Notes: generated from the sequence alone by a model not told the origin. A DNA stretch of 64,000 nucleotides from Frigoribacterium faeni (GCF_007988805.1 NZ_BJUV01000002.1:62001-126000), one strand, 5' to 3'. Numbered from the stretch's first letter, positions 43,782-53,172 are shown. Translations and numbers: made by a program.

Positions 43782-43807
43782 CCGCTCGTGCACGGGGATG
43801 TGAACCG

Positions 43808-44224
43808 TTAGTGCACGAAGTTGCCGCGGTAGTACTCGTAAACCCAACCCACGAGCGACACAGCTACCAGAGCCGCGCCGATGTAGATGATCCACATACC
43901 AACCGCTAGAGCCAAGAATATCAGACCACAGGCGAAAGCCAAAAGTATGGGCCACCACGACCAGGGGCTGAAGTGCCCGAGCTCGGGATCGGCGTCATCG
44001 ATGTTCGCATCGAGACGGTCCTCGGGCAGCTCACCGCCCTGGGCGCCGTGCGAACGACCCATGTAGAAGGCCAGGAACACACTCAGCATGCCGGCCAGGG
44101 GAATGGCGACCGTGCCGGCCCATTCGACCTTTCCGGTGTCGATGATGTTCCACACCGTGTAGACGGCGGCCATGAGGAAGAAGAAGATCGCGAGGATCCA
44201 GAACAGCGTTGCGTTGGTCTTCAT
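43808..44224 (-). CDS. ctaF: Cytochrome c oxidase subunit IV, actinobacterial type
   Basis: A 138-residue membrane protein with four hydrophobic helices and the conserved opening MKTNATLFWILAIFFFLMAA. AVYTVWNIIDTGKVEWAGT, FYMGRSHGAQGGELPEDR and HFSPWSWWPILLAFACGLIF are diagnostic of the actinobacterial subunit IV. It stabilises the aa3 oxidase in the bc1-aa3 supercomplex. It begins 7 nt after ctaD, so ctaC-ctaD-ctaF is one operon. Confidence 0.95.
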   Translation of the reverse strand: MKTNATLFWILAIFFFLMAAVYTVWNIIDTGKVEWAGTVAIPLAGMLSVFLAFYMGRSHGAQGGELPEDRLDANIDDADPELGHFSPWSWWPILLAFACGLIFLALAVGMWIIYIGAALVAVSLVGWVYEYYRGNFVH

Positions 44225-44231
44225 CGGTCGC

Positions 44232-45977
44232 CTACTTCACCTTGTCACTGGCAGCGTCGTACGTCGGAGCGTCGGGAGCGTCCTTCACCGGACCGATGCC
44301 GACGGGGAGGCCGGCCTCGGGGTGGTTCAGGTCGAACGCGGGCGACTCCGAGCGGATGCGCGGGATGGATGTGAAGTTGTGACGCGGCGGCGGGCACGAG
44401 GTGGCCCACTCGAGCGAGCGGGAGTAACCCCAGGGGTCGTTCACCTCGACCTTGGGAGCCCGACGAGCCGTGATGTACACGTTGTAGAGGAAGGGCAGGA
44501 TCGACACGCCGAGGAGCATGGCTCCGATGGTCGACAGCTGGTTCATCCACGTGAAGTGGTCCTCGGGCTGATAGGTCGCGTACCGGCGGGGCATGCCCAT
44601 GACGCCGAGCCAGTGCTGCACCAGGAACGTCGTGTGGAACCCGATGAAGAGCATCCAGAAGTGGATCTTGCCGAGACGCTCGTTGAGCATCTTGCCGGTC
44701 CACTTGGGCCACCAGAAGTAGAAGCCCGAGAACATCGCGAAGACGACGGTACCGAACACGACGTAGTGGAAGTGCGCCACGACGAAGTACGTGTCGGAGA
44801 CGTGGAAGTCGAGGGGCGGCGAGGCGAGGATGACACCGGTCAGACCACCGAACGTGAAGGTGATCAGGAATCCGATCGCCCACAGCATCGGCGTCTCGAA
44901 GGTGACCGATCCACGCCACATCGTGCCGATCCAGTTGAAGATCTTCACGCCCGTCGGCACGGCGATGAGCATCGTCATGAGCGAGAAGAACGGCAGGAGG
45001 ACGGAGCCCGTGACGTACATGTGGTGAGCCCACACGGTCACCGACAGCGCGGCGATGGCGATGGTGGCGTAGACCAGCGTCTTGTACCCGAAGATCGGCT
45101 TGCGGCTGAACACGGGAAGGACCTCGCTGATGATCCCGAAGAAGGGCAACGCGATGATGTAGACCTCGGGGTGACCGAAGAACCAGAACAGGTGCTGCCA
45201 CAGGATGGCTCCACCATTGGCGGGGTTGAACACCTGGGCGTCGAACACCCGGTCGAAGCCGAGGCCGAACAGGGCGGCGGCCAGGACGGGGAACGCCATG
45301 ATCACGAGGATCGCCGTGATCAGCGTGTTCCAGGTGAAGATGGGCATGCGCCACATCGTCATGCCGGGAGCGCGCATCGTCACGATGGTGGTGATGAAGT
45401 TCACGGCGCCGAGGATCGTGCTGAAGCCCGTCATGCCCAGGCCGAAGACCCAGAGGTTTCCACCTAACCCTGGCGAGAAGGTCGTATCCGACAACGGCGC
45501 GTAGGCGAACCACCCGAACGACGCCGCGCCCTGCGGGGTGAGGAAGCCGGCCACGGCGATCAGCGAGCCGAAGAGGTACAGCCAGAACGCGAAGCCGTTC
45601 AGTCGCGGGAAGGCGACGTCGGGGGCGCCGATCTGCAACGGCATGAGCACGTTCGCGAACCCGGAGAACAGGGGGGTCGCGAACATGAGCAGCATGATCG
45701 TGCCGTGCATGGTGAAGAGCTGGTTGTACTGCTCCTTGGTCTGCACGACGTCGAGACCGGGGGCGAAGAGCTGAGCGCGGATGATGAGCGCCATGACTCC
45801 GCCGAGGCAGAAGAAGAGGAACGAGGCGATCAGGTACATGTACCCGATGGTCTTGTGGTCGGTCGACGTGATCCAGCTGACGACGACGTTGCCTTTTCGG
45901 CCGACCTTGGAGGCGCCGAAGTTCGGACCGGAGGAGGACGCTCCTCCGGTGGGACGGGTGGCGGTGGCTGAGCTCAT
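44232..45977 (-). CDS. ctaD: Cytochrome c oxidase subunit I
   Basis: A 581-residue catalytic subunit of the aa3 oxidase that reduces O2 and pumps protons. The CuB histidine and crosslinked tyrosine lie in [18 protein letters not shown], the other CuB histidines in [11 protein letters not shown], and the heme a/a3 ligands in the [17 protein letters not shown] helix. The N-terminal low-heme ligand lies in [18 protein letters not shown]. Twelve helices are expected. It is translated 12 nt after ctaC. Confidence 0.97.
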   Translation of the reverse strand: MSSATATRPTGGASSSGPNFGASKVGRKGNVVVSWITSTDHKTIGYMYLIASFLFFCLGGVMALIIRAQLFAPGLDVVQTKEQYNQLFTMHGTIMLLMFATPLFSGFANVLMPLQIGAPDVAFPRLNGFAFWLYLFGSLIAVAGFLTPQGAASFGWFAYAPLSDTTFSPGLGGNLWVFGLGMTGFSTILGAVNFITTIVTMRAPGMTMWRMPIFTWNTLITAILVIMAFPVLAAALFGLGFDRVFDAQVFNPANGGAILWQHLFWFFGHPEVYIIALPFFGIISEVLPVFSRKPIFGYKTLVYATIAIAALSVTVWAHHMYVTGSVLLPFFSLMTMLIAVPTGVKIFNWIGTMWRGSVTFETPMLWAIGFLITFTFGGLTGVILASPPLDFHVSDTYFVVAHFHYVVFGTVVFAMFSGFYFWWPKWTGKMLNERLGKIHFWMLFIGFHTTFLVQHWLGVMGMPRRYATYQPEDHFTWMNQLSTIGAMLLGVSILPFLYNVYITARRAPKVEVNDPWGYSRSLEWATSCPPPRHNFTSIPRIRSESPAFDLNHPEAGLPVGIGPVKDAPDAPTYDAASDKVK

Positions 45978-45989
45978 CGAACCTGTGCC

Positions 45990-46883
45990 TTACTTCTCGG
46001 AGTCTTCGGCGCCGGAGGCGACGGGCGCCTCGTTGTTCGGCTGGTTGGTGTTGGTGTTGTACTCGTCGCCGAGCAGACCGGTGTTGCCCTCGTCGGCGAG
46101 AGTCTGCTGGTAGGCGTCGTACTCGTCCTGACTGACGACCTTCACGTTGAACAGCATCAACGAGTGGTACTCGCCGCAGAGCTCGGCGCACTTCCCGGTG
46201 AAGGTGCCCTCCTTCTCGGGCGTGAAGTACATGTAGTTGGTCTTCCCGGGGATGGTGTCCTTCTTGTAGAGGAAGTCCACCACCCAGAACGAGTGCGCCA
46301 CGTCGCGCGACTTGAGCTCGATCTCGACCGTCTTGTTGACCGGCAGGTAGAGGACGGGCAGCTGGCTCTCGTCGACCGTGCCGTCGGCTTCCTCTTGAGC
46401 CTGGATGCCCTGGTAGTAGGTGCTCTCGTCTTCGTTCTGCTGATCGATGTAGTTGAAGTCCCACGCCCAGCGCTTGGCGTACACGTCGATCTTGACGTCG
46501 GGGTTCGCGGTCGGCGCCTCGATGGCGGCCTGGTCGCGAGCCGTGAAGGCGAAGAAGCCGAGCACGAGGATCAGCGGCACGACCGTGTAGAAGATCTCGA
46601 TCGGCAGGTTGTACCGGAGCTGCACCGGGAGGCCCGTCTGACCCTTGCGTCGGCGGTAGGCGATGGAGGCCCAGATGACCAGGCCCCACACGATGAGACC
46701 GACGATGAGGAGGACGATCCACGAGGTGACCCAGAGACCGATGATGCTGTCGACGTGGTTCGTCGTCCCGGCCTCGGTCGGCAGCCATCCCTGCAGCTGA
46801 TCTTGCGTGCACCCTGCGAGCACGAGGGCCATGACGGCTGCCACGGGGATGGCGGCCCAACGAATACGGCGATGAGAACGCAC
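45990..46883 (-). CDS. ctaC: Cytochrome c oxidase subunit II
   Basis: A 297-residue lipoprotein subunit. The signal peptide IPVAAVMALVLAGC ends in a lipobox cysteine, and two transmembrane helices follow. The CuA site is complete: the upstream His in RDVAHSFWVVDF and CAELCGEYHSLM with both Cys, Glu, His and Met. It receives electrons from the diheme QcrC. GTG 46883 has GAGAGG 6 nt upstream. A TAGACT -10 at 46923-46928 gives a short leader. The C-terminal 40 residues are Asn/Glu-rich and disordered. Confidence 0.96.
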   Translation of the reverse strand: MRSHRRIRWAAIPVAAVMALVLAGCTQDQLQGWLPTEAGTTNHVDSIIGLWVTSWIVLLIVGLIVWGLVIWASIAYRRRKGQTGLPVQLRYNLPIEIFYTVVPLILVLGFFAFTARDQAAIEAPTANPDVKIDVYAKRWAWDFNYIDQQNEDESTYYQGIQAQEEADGTVDESQLPVLYLPVNKTVEIELKSRDVAHSFWVVDFLYKKDTIPGKTNYMYFTPEKEGTFTGKCAELCGEYHSLMLFNVKVVSQDEYDAYQQTLADEGNTGLLGDEYNTNTNQPNNEAPVASGAEDSEK

Positions 46884-46922
46884 TGTTACCTCTCGGATGA
46901 CACGACTGCGGGGGGTGTTCCC

Positions 46923-46928
46923 AGTCTA
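46923..46928 (-). promoter_or_regulatory. -10 element of the ctaCDF promoter
   Basis: TAGACT on the minus strand lies 39 nt before the ctaC GTG, a leadered arrangement with a GAGAGG site. Confidence 0.45.
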
Positions 46929-47016
46929 GAAGGGGACTTACCTAGCCTACTCGCAGGTTGCCCCGCCCTCCGCACACAGCACGCCGCAATGTTCGACGCC
47001 GAACGACTTAACGGGA

Positions 47017-47049
47017 CCGGGGAGCCGCCCGGTACGGGCGGCTCCCCGG
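47017..47049 (-). terminator. Terminator after erpA
   Basis: A 15-bp perfect stem (CCGGGGAGCCGCCCG with its complement) and a 3-nt GTA loop lie 21 nt after the erpA stop. Confidence 0.8.
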
Positions 47050-47070
47050 GGGAACCAGAGCGAGAGAGGC

Positions 47071-47451
47071 TCAGTGGAAGCTGTCGCCGCAGGCGCAGCT
47101 GCCCTGAGCATTCGGGTTGTCGATCGTGAACCCCTGCTTCTGGATGGTGTCCTCGAAGTCGATGGCGGCACCATCGAGGTAGGGGACGCTCATCTTGTCG
47201 ACGACGACCTCGACACCGTCGTAGTCGACGGTGGCGTCGTTCTCGAGCAGTCGCTCGTCGAAGTAGAGCTGGTAGATGAGGCCGGAGCATCCGCCGGGCT
47301 GGACCGCGACACGGAGTCGCAGATCGTCACGGCCCTCCTGCGTCAGGAGGCTCTTGACCTTCCCTGCGGCGGTGTCGGTGAGCGTGACGCCGTGGGCCGG
47401 TGTCGCGAGCGGAACGGCCGTGTCGACGATGGGAGTCGCTGTGTCGGTCAT
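47071..47451 (-). CDS. erpA: A-type iron-sulfur cluster insertion protein
   Basis: A 126-residue HesB/IscA-like carrier that delivers Fe-S clusters to apo-proteins. The three ligand cysteines are in QPGGCSGLIYQLYFDE and in the C-terminal GSCACGDSF. LTDTAAGKVKSLLTQEGRDD and VDKMSVPYLDGAAIDFED complete the signature. It sits next to the oxidase operon, as in many actinobacteria; the Rieske protein is a plausible client. A TACACT -10 at 47499-47504 gives a leader of about 40 nt with GGAGG before the ATG. Confidence 0.94.
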   Translation of the reverse strand: MTDTATPIVDTAVPLATPAHGVTLTDTAAGKVKSLLTQEGRDDLRLRVAVQPGGCSGLIYQLYFDERLLENDATVDYDGVEVVVDKMSVPYLDGAAIDFEDTIQKQGFTIDNPNAQGSCACGDSFH

Positions 47452-47498
47452 GGAGCCTCCTTCGGGCGGATGTGAGCGCTGTGCACGCGTCGTCGACC

Positions 47499-47504
47499 AG
47501 TGTA
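47499..47504 (-). promoter_or_regulatory. -10 element of the erpA promoter
   Basis: TACACT on the minus strand, 47 nt before the erpA ATG, which has its own GAAGGAGG site. Confidence 0.4.
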
Positions 47505-47551
47505 AGCAGCGGAACCCCGGATTTGTTCCTGGCTCGCGCCTCCCCGGGTCG

Positions 47552-48967
47552 TCATCGGCCGGCGTCGAGACGGGCGATCAGGATGGCCTCGCTGAGGATC
47601 GCCCGCTGGAGGACCCCCAGGTGCTGCGACTCGTTGGGGCTGTGCGCCCGCGTGTCGGGATCCTCGACGCCGGTGACGAGGATCTCGGCCTCCGGGAAGG
47701 TCTTGACCAGGTCGGCGATGAACGGGATGGATCCGCCGATCCCGGTCTGGACGGGCGCGGTGCCCCAGGCCTCCGTCATCGCGACCGTCACGTCGGCGAT
47801 GGCCGGCCCGCTCGCGTCCACGAGGAACGGATCGCCCTTGTCGACGTCGTCGATCGCGAGGTGCGCGCCGAACGGTGCGGCCGCACGCAGATGGGCCTCG
47901 ATGGCCTCGAACGCCGAGTCGGCCGTCTGACCGGGCGCGATGCGGGCGCTGATCCTGACCGACACCTCGGGCGCCAGGGTGTTCGAGGCGTTCGCCACGC
48001 TCGGGGCGTCGATGCCCGTGACCGTCAGCGACGGCTGCGACCAGACGCGGCTGAGGAGGGGGCCTCGACCGATCGGACGCACGCCCTCGAGGAGCCCGGA
48101 CTCCTCGCGGAGCTTCTCCTCCGTCTGCTCCGGGTGATCGGCGTCGCGGCTGAGGAGCCCGGGGACGGCCACGCTGCCCTCGTCGTCGTGGAGCGTGGCG
48201 AGCAGCTTGACCATGGCCAGCATCGCGTCGGGCACCGCGCCTCCGAGCATCCCGGAGTGGGACGCGTGCGAGAGCGTGCGGACGGTGAGCCGGAACGTCA
48301 CGTTGCCCCGGAGGCCGACCGTGATGGCGGGCACCGTCGTGCTCCAGTTGTCGGAGTCGGCGACGACGATGACGTCGGCCTCGAGCTCGTCGCGGTGCTG
48401 GGCCAGGAAGTCGGCGAACGACCGCGAGCCGAACTCCTCCTCCCCCTCGATGAAGAGGGCGACGCCCACCCCCAGGTCGTCGCCGATCACGTCGCGGACG
48501 GCACGCAGCGCGGCGACGTGGGTCATCACTCCGGCCTTGTCGTCGGACGCTCCGCGACCGTACAGCCGCTCGCCCTTCAAGGTCGGCTCGAACGGCGGGG
48601 TGTCCCAGTCGGCGTCGTCGCCCTGGGGCTGCACGTCGTGGTGCGCGTAGAGCAGGACGGTCTTCTTGCCGTCCCGGGCCTCGCGCCGGGCCAGCACGGC
48701 GGGCTGACCGGTGAGGCCGGTCGAGCCGATCGGGGCGCGGCTGACGCGGACCTCGTCGAACAGGCCCGTCTCCTCGACCAGCCGAGCCACGGCATCGGCG
48801 CTCGCGGCGACGTGGGACGGGTCGAAGGCCTCCCACGACACGGAGGGGATGCGGACGAGGGACGACAGATCGGCGATCGTCGTCGGCAGTCCCGCGTGGA
48901 CGGCCTCCGCGAGTTCGCTGACAGTACGAGGATCGGTCGGTTGGGCGGGGTGCTGCGAGACGGTCAT
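47552..48967 (-). CDS. M20 family dipeptidase
   Basis: A 471-residue di-zinc metallopeptidase of the carnosinase/CNDP-like branch. Metal and catalytic motifs are LLYAHHDVQPQGDDADW, YGRGASDDKAGVMTHVAAL and FIEGEEEFGSRSFADFL. The late ligand is in GVEDPDTRAHSPNESQHL and the dimerisation-domain histidine in SHASHSGMLGGAVPD. It probably hydrolyses dipeptides in the cytosol. The start is set at 48967 (MTVSQHPAQ), which follows TAAGAT by 7 nt, a leaderless arrangement. Confidence 0.92.
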   Translation of the reverse strand: MTVSQHPAQPTDPRTVSELAEAVHAGLPTTIADLSSLVRIPSVSWEAFDPSHVAASADAVARLVEETGLFDEVRVSRAPIGSTGLTGQPAVLARREARDGKKTVLLYAHHDVQPQGDDADWDTPPFEPTLKGERLYGRGASDDKAGVMTHVAALRAVRDVIGDDLGVGVALFIEGEEEFGSRSFADFLAQHRDELEADVIVVADSDNWSTTVPAITVGLRGNVTFRLTVRTLSHASHSGMLGGAVPDAMLAMVKLLATLHDDEGSVAVPGLLSRDADHPEQTEEKLREESGLLEGVRPIGRGPLLSRVWSQPSLTVTGIDAPSVANASNTLAPEVSVRISARIAPGQTADSAFEAIEAHLRAAAPFGAHLAIDDVDKGDPFLVDASGPAIADVTVAMTEAWGTAPVQTGIGGSIPFIADLVKTFPEAEILVTGVEDPDTRAHSPNESQHLGVLQRAILSEAILIARLDAGR

Positions 48968-48972
48968 GCAGG

Positions 48973-48980
48973 TAATCTTA
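48973..48980. promoter_or_regulatory. Overlapping divergent -10 elements (TAATCTTA)
   Basis: On the plus strand TAATCT (48973-48978) lies 29 nt before the DUF3043 GTG at 49008. On the minus strand TAAGAT (48980-48975) lies 7 nt before the dipeptidase ATG at 48967. The two hexamers share four base pairs, so one site may fire in both directions. Confidence 0.5.
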
Positions 48981-49007
48981 GGAACTCGATCAACCCCGAG
49001 GATTTCC

Positions 49008-49586
49008 GTGGCCAAGGCAGAAGACAAGACCGACTCGACGACCCAGGTCGTCGAACCCGAATCGACGACGATCGGAAAGGGACGCCCGACCCCGACGCGC
49101 CGGGAGCGCGAGGAGGCCAATCGCCGGCCCCTGGTGGCGACCGGCAAGGAGGCCCAGAAGGCGCAACGCGCCCGTCTCGCCGAGGTGCGCGAGCGCCAGC
49201 GCGTGGGCATGGCGAACGGCGAGGAGAAGTTCCTGCCGGAACGCGACAAGGGCCCTCAGCGCCGGTTCATCCGCGACTACGTCGACGCCCGCTACAGCGT
49301 GGGCGAGGCCATGATCCCGATCATGGTGCTGGTCATCGTCATGAGCATCATCCAGGTGGCCGCCATCCAGATGATCACCCTGTTCGTGCTCTGGGGATTC
49401 TTCCTCGTGGCCATCGTGGACTGCTTCGTCGTCGGCCGGCTCATCACCACGAAGCTCACCGAGAAGTACGGCGCCGGGAACGTGCAGCGAGGCAACAAGT
49501 GGTACGCCGCCATGCGCGCCATGCAGATGAAGCCGATGCGGATGCCCAAGCCGCAGGTCAAGCGCGGTCAGTACCCGACCGTCTAG
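49008..49586 (+). CDS. DUF3043 membrane protein
   Basis: A 192-residue protein of an actinobacteria-specific family of unknown function. A long charged N-terminal region (GRPTPTRREREEANRRPLVA, then RARLAEVRERQRVGMANGEE) is followed by RDKGPQRRFIRDYVDARYSV. Two transmembrane helices come next (MIPIMVLVIVMSIIQVAAIQ; ITLFVLWGFFLVAIVDCFVV), then a basic cytoplasmic tail with NVQRGNKWYAAMRAMQMK. GTG 49008 has GAGG 6-8 nt upstream and is the only start consistent with the conserved region. Confidence 0.85.
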   Translation: MAKAEDKTDSTTQVVEPESTTIGKGRPTPTRREREEANRRPLVATGKEAQKAQRARLAEVRERQRVGMANGEEKFLPERDKGPQRRFIRDYVDARYSVGEAMIPIMVLVIVMSIIQVAAIQMITLFVLWGFFLVAIVDCFVVGRLITTKLTEKYGAGNVQRGNKWYAAMRAMQMKPMRMPKPQVKRGQYPTV

Positions 49587-49606
49587 TCCTCGCGCCCTCG
49601 ACGCGC

Positions 49607-49649
49607 CGACGCCGCTCCCCCGCACCTCCGTGCCTGGCGAGCGGCGTCG
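49607..49649. terminator. Hairpin between DUF3043 and pyrD genes
   Basis: CGACGCCGCTC (49607-49617) pairs with GAGCGGCGTCG (49639-49649) over a 21-nt loop, between convergent genes. Confidence 0.5.
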
Positions 49650-49661
49650 TCGTCCAGCGGG

Positions 49662-50705
49662 TCAGGCGCGCCGTCGGAGCCGTCGGAGACCCCGGTTCAC
49701 CTGCCGGGCCCACAACGGGCCGCGGTAGAGGAACGCCGTGTAGCCCTGCACCAGCGTCGCTCCCGCTCGGAGCCGTTCCTCGACGTCGGCGGCGGTCGTC
49801 ACCCCGCCGACGGACACCAGGCAGGTCCCCTCGGGGACGGACTCGCGGAGGACCCGCAGGACCTCGAGCGATCGGGAGGCGAGAGGGGCTCCCGAGACTC
49901 CCCCGGCTCCGGCGGCGGCCACCACAGCGGGGTCCGTCGCCAGGCCGTCACGCGACAGCGTCGTATTGGTCGCGATGACCCCGGCCAGGCCGAGCTCGCC
50001 GACCAGCTCGCCGATCCTGCGGATGCCGTCGTCGGTCAGATCGGGCGCGATCTTCACCAGGACGGGCGTGTCGCCGGCGGCGTCGGCCACGGCGCGCAGC
50101 AGCGGAGTCAAGCGGTCGAGCTCCTGGAGCCCCCGGAGACCCGGCGTGTTCGGCGAGCTCACGTTGACGGCGAGGTAGTCGGCCAGGGGGGCGAGGAGTC
50201 GCGTGCTGACCAGGTAGTCGTCGACCGCGTCGTCGACGTCGACGACGCGGCTCTTGCCGATGTTGACTCCGATCACGGGCCGTCGGGGGGCGCTCCGGGC
50301 CTTGGCGAGCTCCGTCGCCGCCTGCTGCGCGCCTCCGTTGTTGAATCCCATCCGGTTCACGACCGCGAGGTCGGGCACCAGCCGGAACAGTCGCGGACGG
50401 TCGTTGCCGGGCTGAGGACGGGCCGTGATCGTGCCGACCTCGACGTGTCCGAACCCGAGGACGCCCAGGCCCCCGATCCCCCGGGCGTCCTTGTCGAAGC
50501 CGGCGGCGACACCGAACGGCGAGTCGAAGCGGAGGCCGAGAGCGGACACGGCCAGCGACGGATGGGGCGCCGTCAGACGACGGACGACGGGCCCGAGCCC
50601 CAGCCGCGGCAGGGCGCGGATCACCCGGAAGGCGAGATGGTGCGCGTCCTCGGGATCCATCCGGGAAAGCACCAGGTCGAACAGGACGCGGTACGGGGTC
50701 GTCAT
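49662..50705 (-). CDS. pyrD: Dihydroorotate dehydrogenase (quinone), class 2
   Basis: A 347-residue FMN enzyme oxidising dihydroorotate to orotate with a membrane quinone in pyrimidine synthesis. The N-terminal amphipathic quinone-tunnel helices ([20 protein letters not shown]) mark class 2. [49 protein letters not shown] with the catalytic Ser, [11 protein letters not shown] and [13 protein letters not shown] complete the family. Its ATG overlaps the nrdR stop as ATGA. Confidence 0.96.
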   Translation of the reverse strand: MTTPYRVLFDLVLSRMDPEDAHHLAFRVIRALPRLGLGPVVRRLTAPHPSLAVSALGLRFDSPFGVAAGFDKDARGIGGLGVLGFGHVEVGTITARPQPGNDRPRLFRLVPDLAVVNRMGFNNGGAQQAATELAKARSAPRRPVIGVNIGKSRVVDVDDAVDDYLVSTRLLAPLADYLAVNVSSPNTPGLRGLQELDRLTPLLRAVADAAGDTPVLVKIAPDLTDDGIRRIGELVGELGLAGVIATNTTLSRDGLATDPAVVAAAGAGGVSGAPLASRSLEVLRVLRESVPEGTCLVSVGGVTTAADVEERLRAGATLVQGYTAFLYRGPLWARQVNRGLRRLRRRA

Positions 50706-51184
50706 TCGTCCACCGACCGGACCGGGCGCGCGCGCCCTGCGTGCTCCTCACGCAGGGTGGCGATCGACGACTCGAAGTCCTCCAGCGAGTCGAAGGCCTG
50801 GTACACGCTGGCGAATCGCAGGTACGCGACCTCGTCGAGCTCGCGGAGCGGCGGGAGGATGGCCAGACCGATGTCGTTCGCCTCGATCTGCGACGTCCCG
50901 CTGGCGCGGACGGCCTCTTCGACCTTCTGCGCCAGGACCGCGAGGTCGCCGTCGGTGACGGGCCTGCCCTGGCACGCCTTCCGGACGCCGGAGATGATCT
51001 TCTCGCGACTGAACGGCTCGAGCACCCCGTTGCGTTTCACGACGTTGAGGCTGGCGGTCTCCGTCGTGCTGAACCGGCGCCCGCAGTGCGGACACTGCCG
51101 GCGACGTCGGATGCTGGTGCCGTCGTCGCTCGTGCGCGAGTCGACGACGCGGGAATCGGGGTGGCGGCAGAAAGGACAGAACAT
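50702..51184 (-). CDS. nrdR: Transcriptional repressor NrdR
   Basis: A 160-residue repressor of ribonucleotide reductase genes. The zinc ribbon is [17 protein letters not shown] with [12 protein letters not shown], followed by the ATP-cone ([20 protein letters not shown]), which senses ATP/dATP. The C-terminus [20 protein letters not shown] is canonical. It is translationally coupled to pyrD by a 4-nt overlap, joining control of dNTP synthesis to pyrimidine synthesis. The ATG at 51184 lies 9 nt after a TACGCT -10. Confidence 0.97.
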   Translation of the reverse strand: MFCPFCRHPDSRVVDSRTSDDGTSIRRRRQCPHCGRRFSTTETASLNVVKRNGVLEPFSREKIISGVRKACQGRPVTDGDLAVLAQKVEEAVRASGTSQIEANDIGLAILPPLRELDEVAYLRFASVYQAFDSLEDFESSIATLREEHAGRARPVRSVDE

Positions 51185-51193
51185 GGTCCGTTC

Positions 51194-51199
51194 AGCGTA
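51194..51199 (-). promoter_or_regulatory. -10 element before nrdR
   Basis: TACGCT on the minus strand is followed after 9 nt by the nrdR ATG, with no ribosome-binding site; probably leaderless or with a very short leader. Confidence 0.45.
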
Positions 51200-51226
51200 C
51201 TGGGAGCGGGACCCGCCGCCGACGGC

Positions 51227-52537
51227 TCAGGGGCGGACGATGCGGGCCGCGACGGCCTCGCCGTGGGCGGGGAGGAGCTCCGCCCGCGACAACGCGACCA
51301 GCCGGTCGGCCACCTCGGCCAGCGCGGACGGTCCGTAGCGCACGATCTGCTGCGGGCGCAGGAACGTGTAGGCCCCGAGGCCCGACGAGAACCGCGCTTG
51401 ACCGCCCGTGGGCAGCACGTGATTCGAGCCGGCCAGGTAGTCCCCGAGACTCACGGGGGTGCTCGCTCCGACGAAGACCGCGCCGGCGCTGGTGATCTCC
51501 GCCAGGACGGCCTCGTCGTCTCGCGTCTGGATCTCGAGGTGCTCGGGTCCGTAGGCGTTGCTGAACGCCACGGCCGCGGCCATGTCGTCGACGATCACGA
51601 GGGCCGACTGGCGGCCGTCCAGGGCCACGGCCACCCGGCTCGAGCTCATCGTCAGGGGAACCAGCCGTTCGAGCTCGCGACGCACCGCGAGCACGAGCTC
51701 CTCGGAGTCGGTCACGAGCACGGCCGCGGCCTCCTCGTCGTGCTCCGCCTGGCTGATCAGGTCGACCGCCACGAGGGTCGGATCCGCGCTGGAGTCGGCG
51801 ATCACCAGGATCTCGGTGGCGCCGGCCACCGCGTCGATGCCGACCTGACCGCGCACGAGCTGCTTGGCGGCGGCGACGAAGTTGTTGCCGGGACCCGTGA
51901 TGACCTGGACGGGCTCGAGGCCGATCTCGGGCACTCCGTAGGCCAGTGCGCCGATGGCCCCTGCTCCGCCCATGGCGTACACCTCGTCGACGCCGAGCAG
52001 GCCGGCGGCGCCGAGGATGACCGGGTGCACCCCTCCCCCGAACTCGCGTTGGGCGGGGCTCACGACGGCGATGGACCCCACGCCGGCCACCTGAGCGGGG
52101 ACGACGTTCATGACGACGCTGGACGGGTAGACGGCCTTGCCGCCCGGCACGTAGACCCCGGCGCGCGAGACGGGCTGCCATCGCTGCTCGATGACGGCTC
52201 CGTCGGCGGGCCGCGTGACGGTCGATGCGGGGATCTGCGCCCGGCTGCCGGCCGTCACCCGGACGATCGACTCCTCGAGGGCCTCGCGCACCAGCGGGTC
52301 GAGCTCGTCGACGGCGGTGGCGATGGCCTCGGCCGGCACGCGGAACGTCTCAGTCCGGACACCGTCGAAGCGTTCGGCCTGATCACGCAGTGCGTCCGCT
52401 CCGCGCTCCCGCACGCCGGCGACCAGCTGGGCGGCCGCGTCGGCCACGACCGAGACGTCCGTCCGCGCACGGGGGACGAGGTCGAGCAGGTCGGCGTGAG
52501 TAGGGTGGCTTCCGCGAAGGTCTGTCGTCTGGATCAT
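51227..52537 (-). CDS. hisD: Histidinol dehydrogenase
   Basis: A 436-residue zinc- and NAD-dependent enzyme of the last two oxidation steps of histidine synthesis. Signatures are PVSRAGVYVPGGKAVYPSSV, GVDEVYAMGGAGAIGALAYG, VDAVAGATEILVIADSSADP (Zn site region), DLISQAEHDEEAAAVLVTDS, and GPEHLEIQTRDDEAVLAEI with the catalytic His/Glu. It stands first here, with the other his genes not in the window. The ATG at 52537 follows a TAGGCT -10 by 9 nt. Confidence 0.96.
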   Translation of the reverse strand: MIQTTDLRGSHPTHADLLDLVPRARTDVSVVADAAAQLVAGVRERGADALRDQAERFDGVRTETFRVPAEAIATAVDELDPLVREALEESIVRVTAGSRAQIPASTVTRPADGAVIEQRWQPVSRAGVYVPGGKAVYPSSVVMNVVPAQVAGVGSIAVVSPAQREFGGGVHPVILGAAGLLGVDEVYAMGGAGAIGALAYGVPEIGLEPVQVITGPGNNFVAAAKQLVRGQVGIDAVAGATEILVIADSSADPTLVAVDLISQAEHDEEAAAVLVTDSEELVLAVRRELERLVPLTMSSSRVAVALDGRQSALVIVDDMAAAVAFSNAYGPEHLEIQTRDDEAVLAEITSAGAVFVGASTPVSLGDYLAGSNHVLPTGGQARFSSGLGAYTFLRPQQIVRYGPSALAEVADRLVALSRAELLPAHGEAVAARIVRP

Positions 52538-52546
52538 GGCCGGTCC

Positions 52547-52552
52547 AGCCTA
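52547..52552 (-). promoter_or_regulatory. -10 element before hisD
   Basis: TAGGCT on the minus strand lies 9 nt before the hisD ATG, with no ribosome-binding site between. Confidence 0.45.
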
Positions 52553-52629
52553 GTCATGGTCCCCTCCACCCTCGCCCCGATCGTCGGACGGGCGACGGAC
52601 CGAGAGAGCCCAGGAGGCACGAGCGAGCC

Positions 52630-53172
52630 ATGACGGATCCGCACCAGGAGAGCCCCCCGTCCGAGAGCACGGTCGATCCGACGTCGTCGGACGACGTCGA
52701 GGCGTTCCGCGAGGCGTTCCGGCGCCACGCGGCGGGCGTCGCGATCGTGACGACGAGGACCCCCGACGGCGCTCCCGTCGGGTTCACGGCGACGTCGCTG
52801 GCCTCTCTCGCCGCAGCACCGCCCCTGGCGACCTTCAACATGGCGCGGACGGCGAGTTCCTGGCCCGCCGTCGAGGCCGGCGGGGCGGTGAACATCCACC
52901 TCCTCGGTTCCCGGAACCGCGACGTGGCCCGACGGATGGCCGGACCCGCGGAGAACCGCTTCGCCGGAGAGCACTGGACCGACGGCCCGGACGGGCTGCC
53001 GCTCCTCCGCGACGTGACGGCCTGGATGACCGGGCGGATCGTCGAGCGGATCCCCGTGGCGGACAATGCGATCGTGGTGGTCCGGATAACCGGTGGAGGC
53101 GTCGGCGCCGCCGACGACGCCCTCCTCTACCACGACCGTCGCTACCTGCGGCCCGGTCATCTGGACGACTGA
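52630..53172 (+). CDS. Flavin reductase family protein
   Basis: A 180-residue split-barrel FMN-binding protein. The family pattern is FRRHAAGVAIVTTRTPDGAP followed by GFTATSLASLAAAPPLATFN, SSWPAVEAGGAVNIHLLG and a C-terminal LLYHDRRYLRPG. It uses NAD(P)H to reduce free flavin that is then used by a two-component monooxygenase. It could serve the LLM monooxygenase at 158-1546, 51 kb away, but no linkage is shown. AGGAGG lies about 14 nt before the ATG, which is long. Confidence 0.9.
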   Translation: MTDPHQESPPSESTVDPTSSDDVEAFREAFRRHAAGVAIVTTRTPDGAPVGFTATSLASLAAAPPLATFNMARTASSWPAVEAGGAVNIHLLGSRNRDVARRMAGPAENRFAGEHWTDGPDGLPLLRDVTAWMTGRIVERIPVADNAIVVVRITGGGVGAADDALLYHDRRYLRPGHLDD

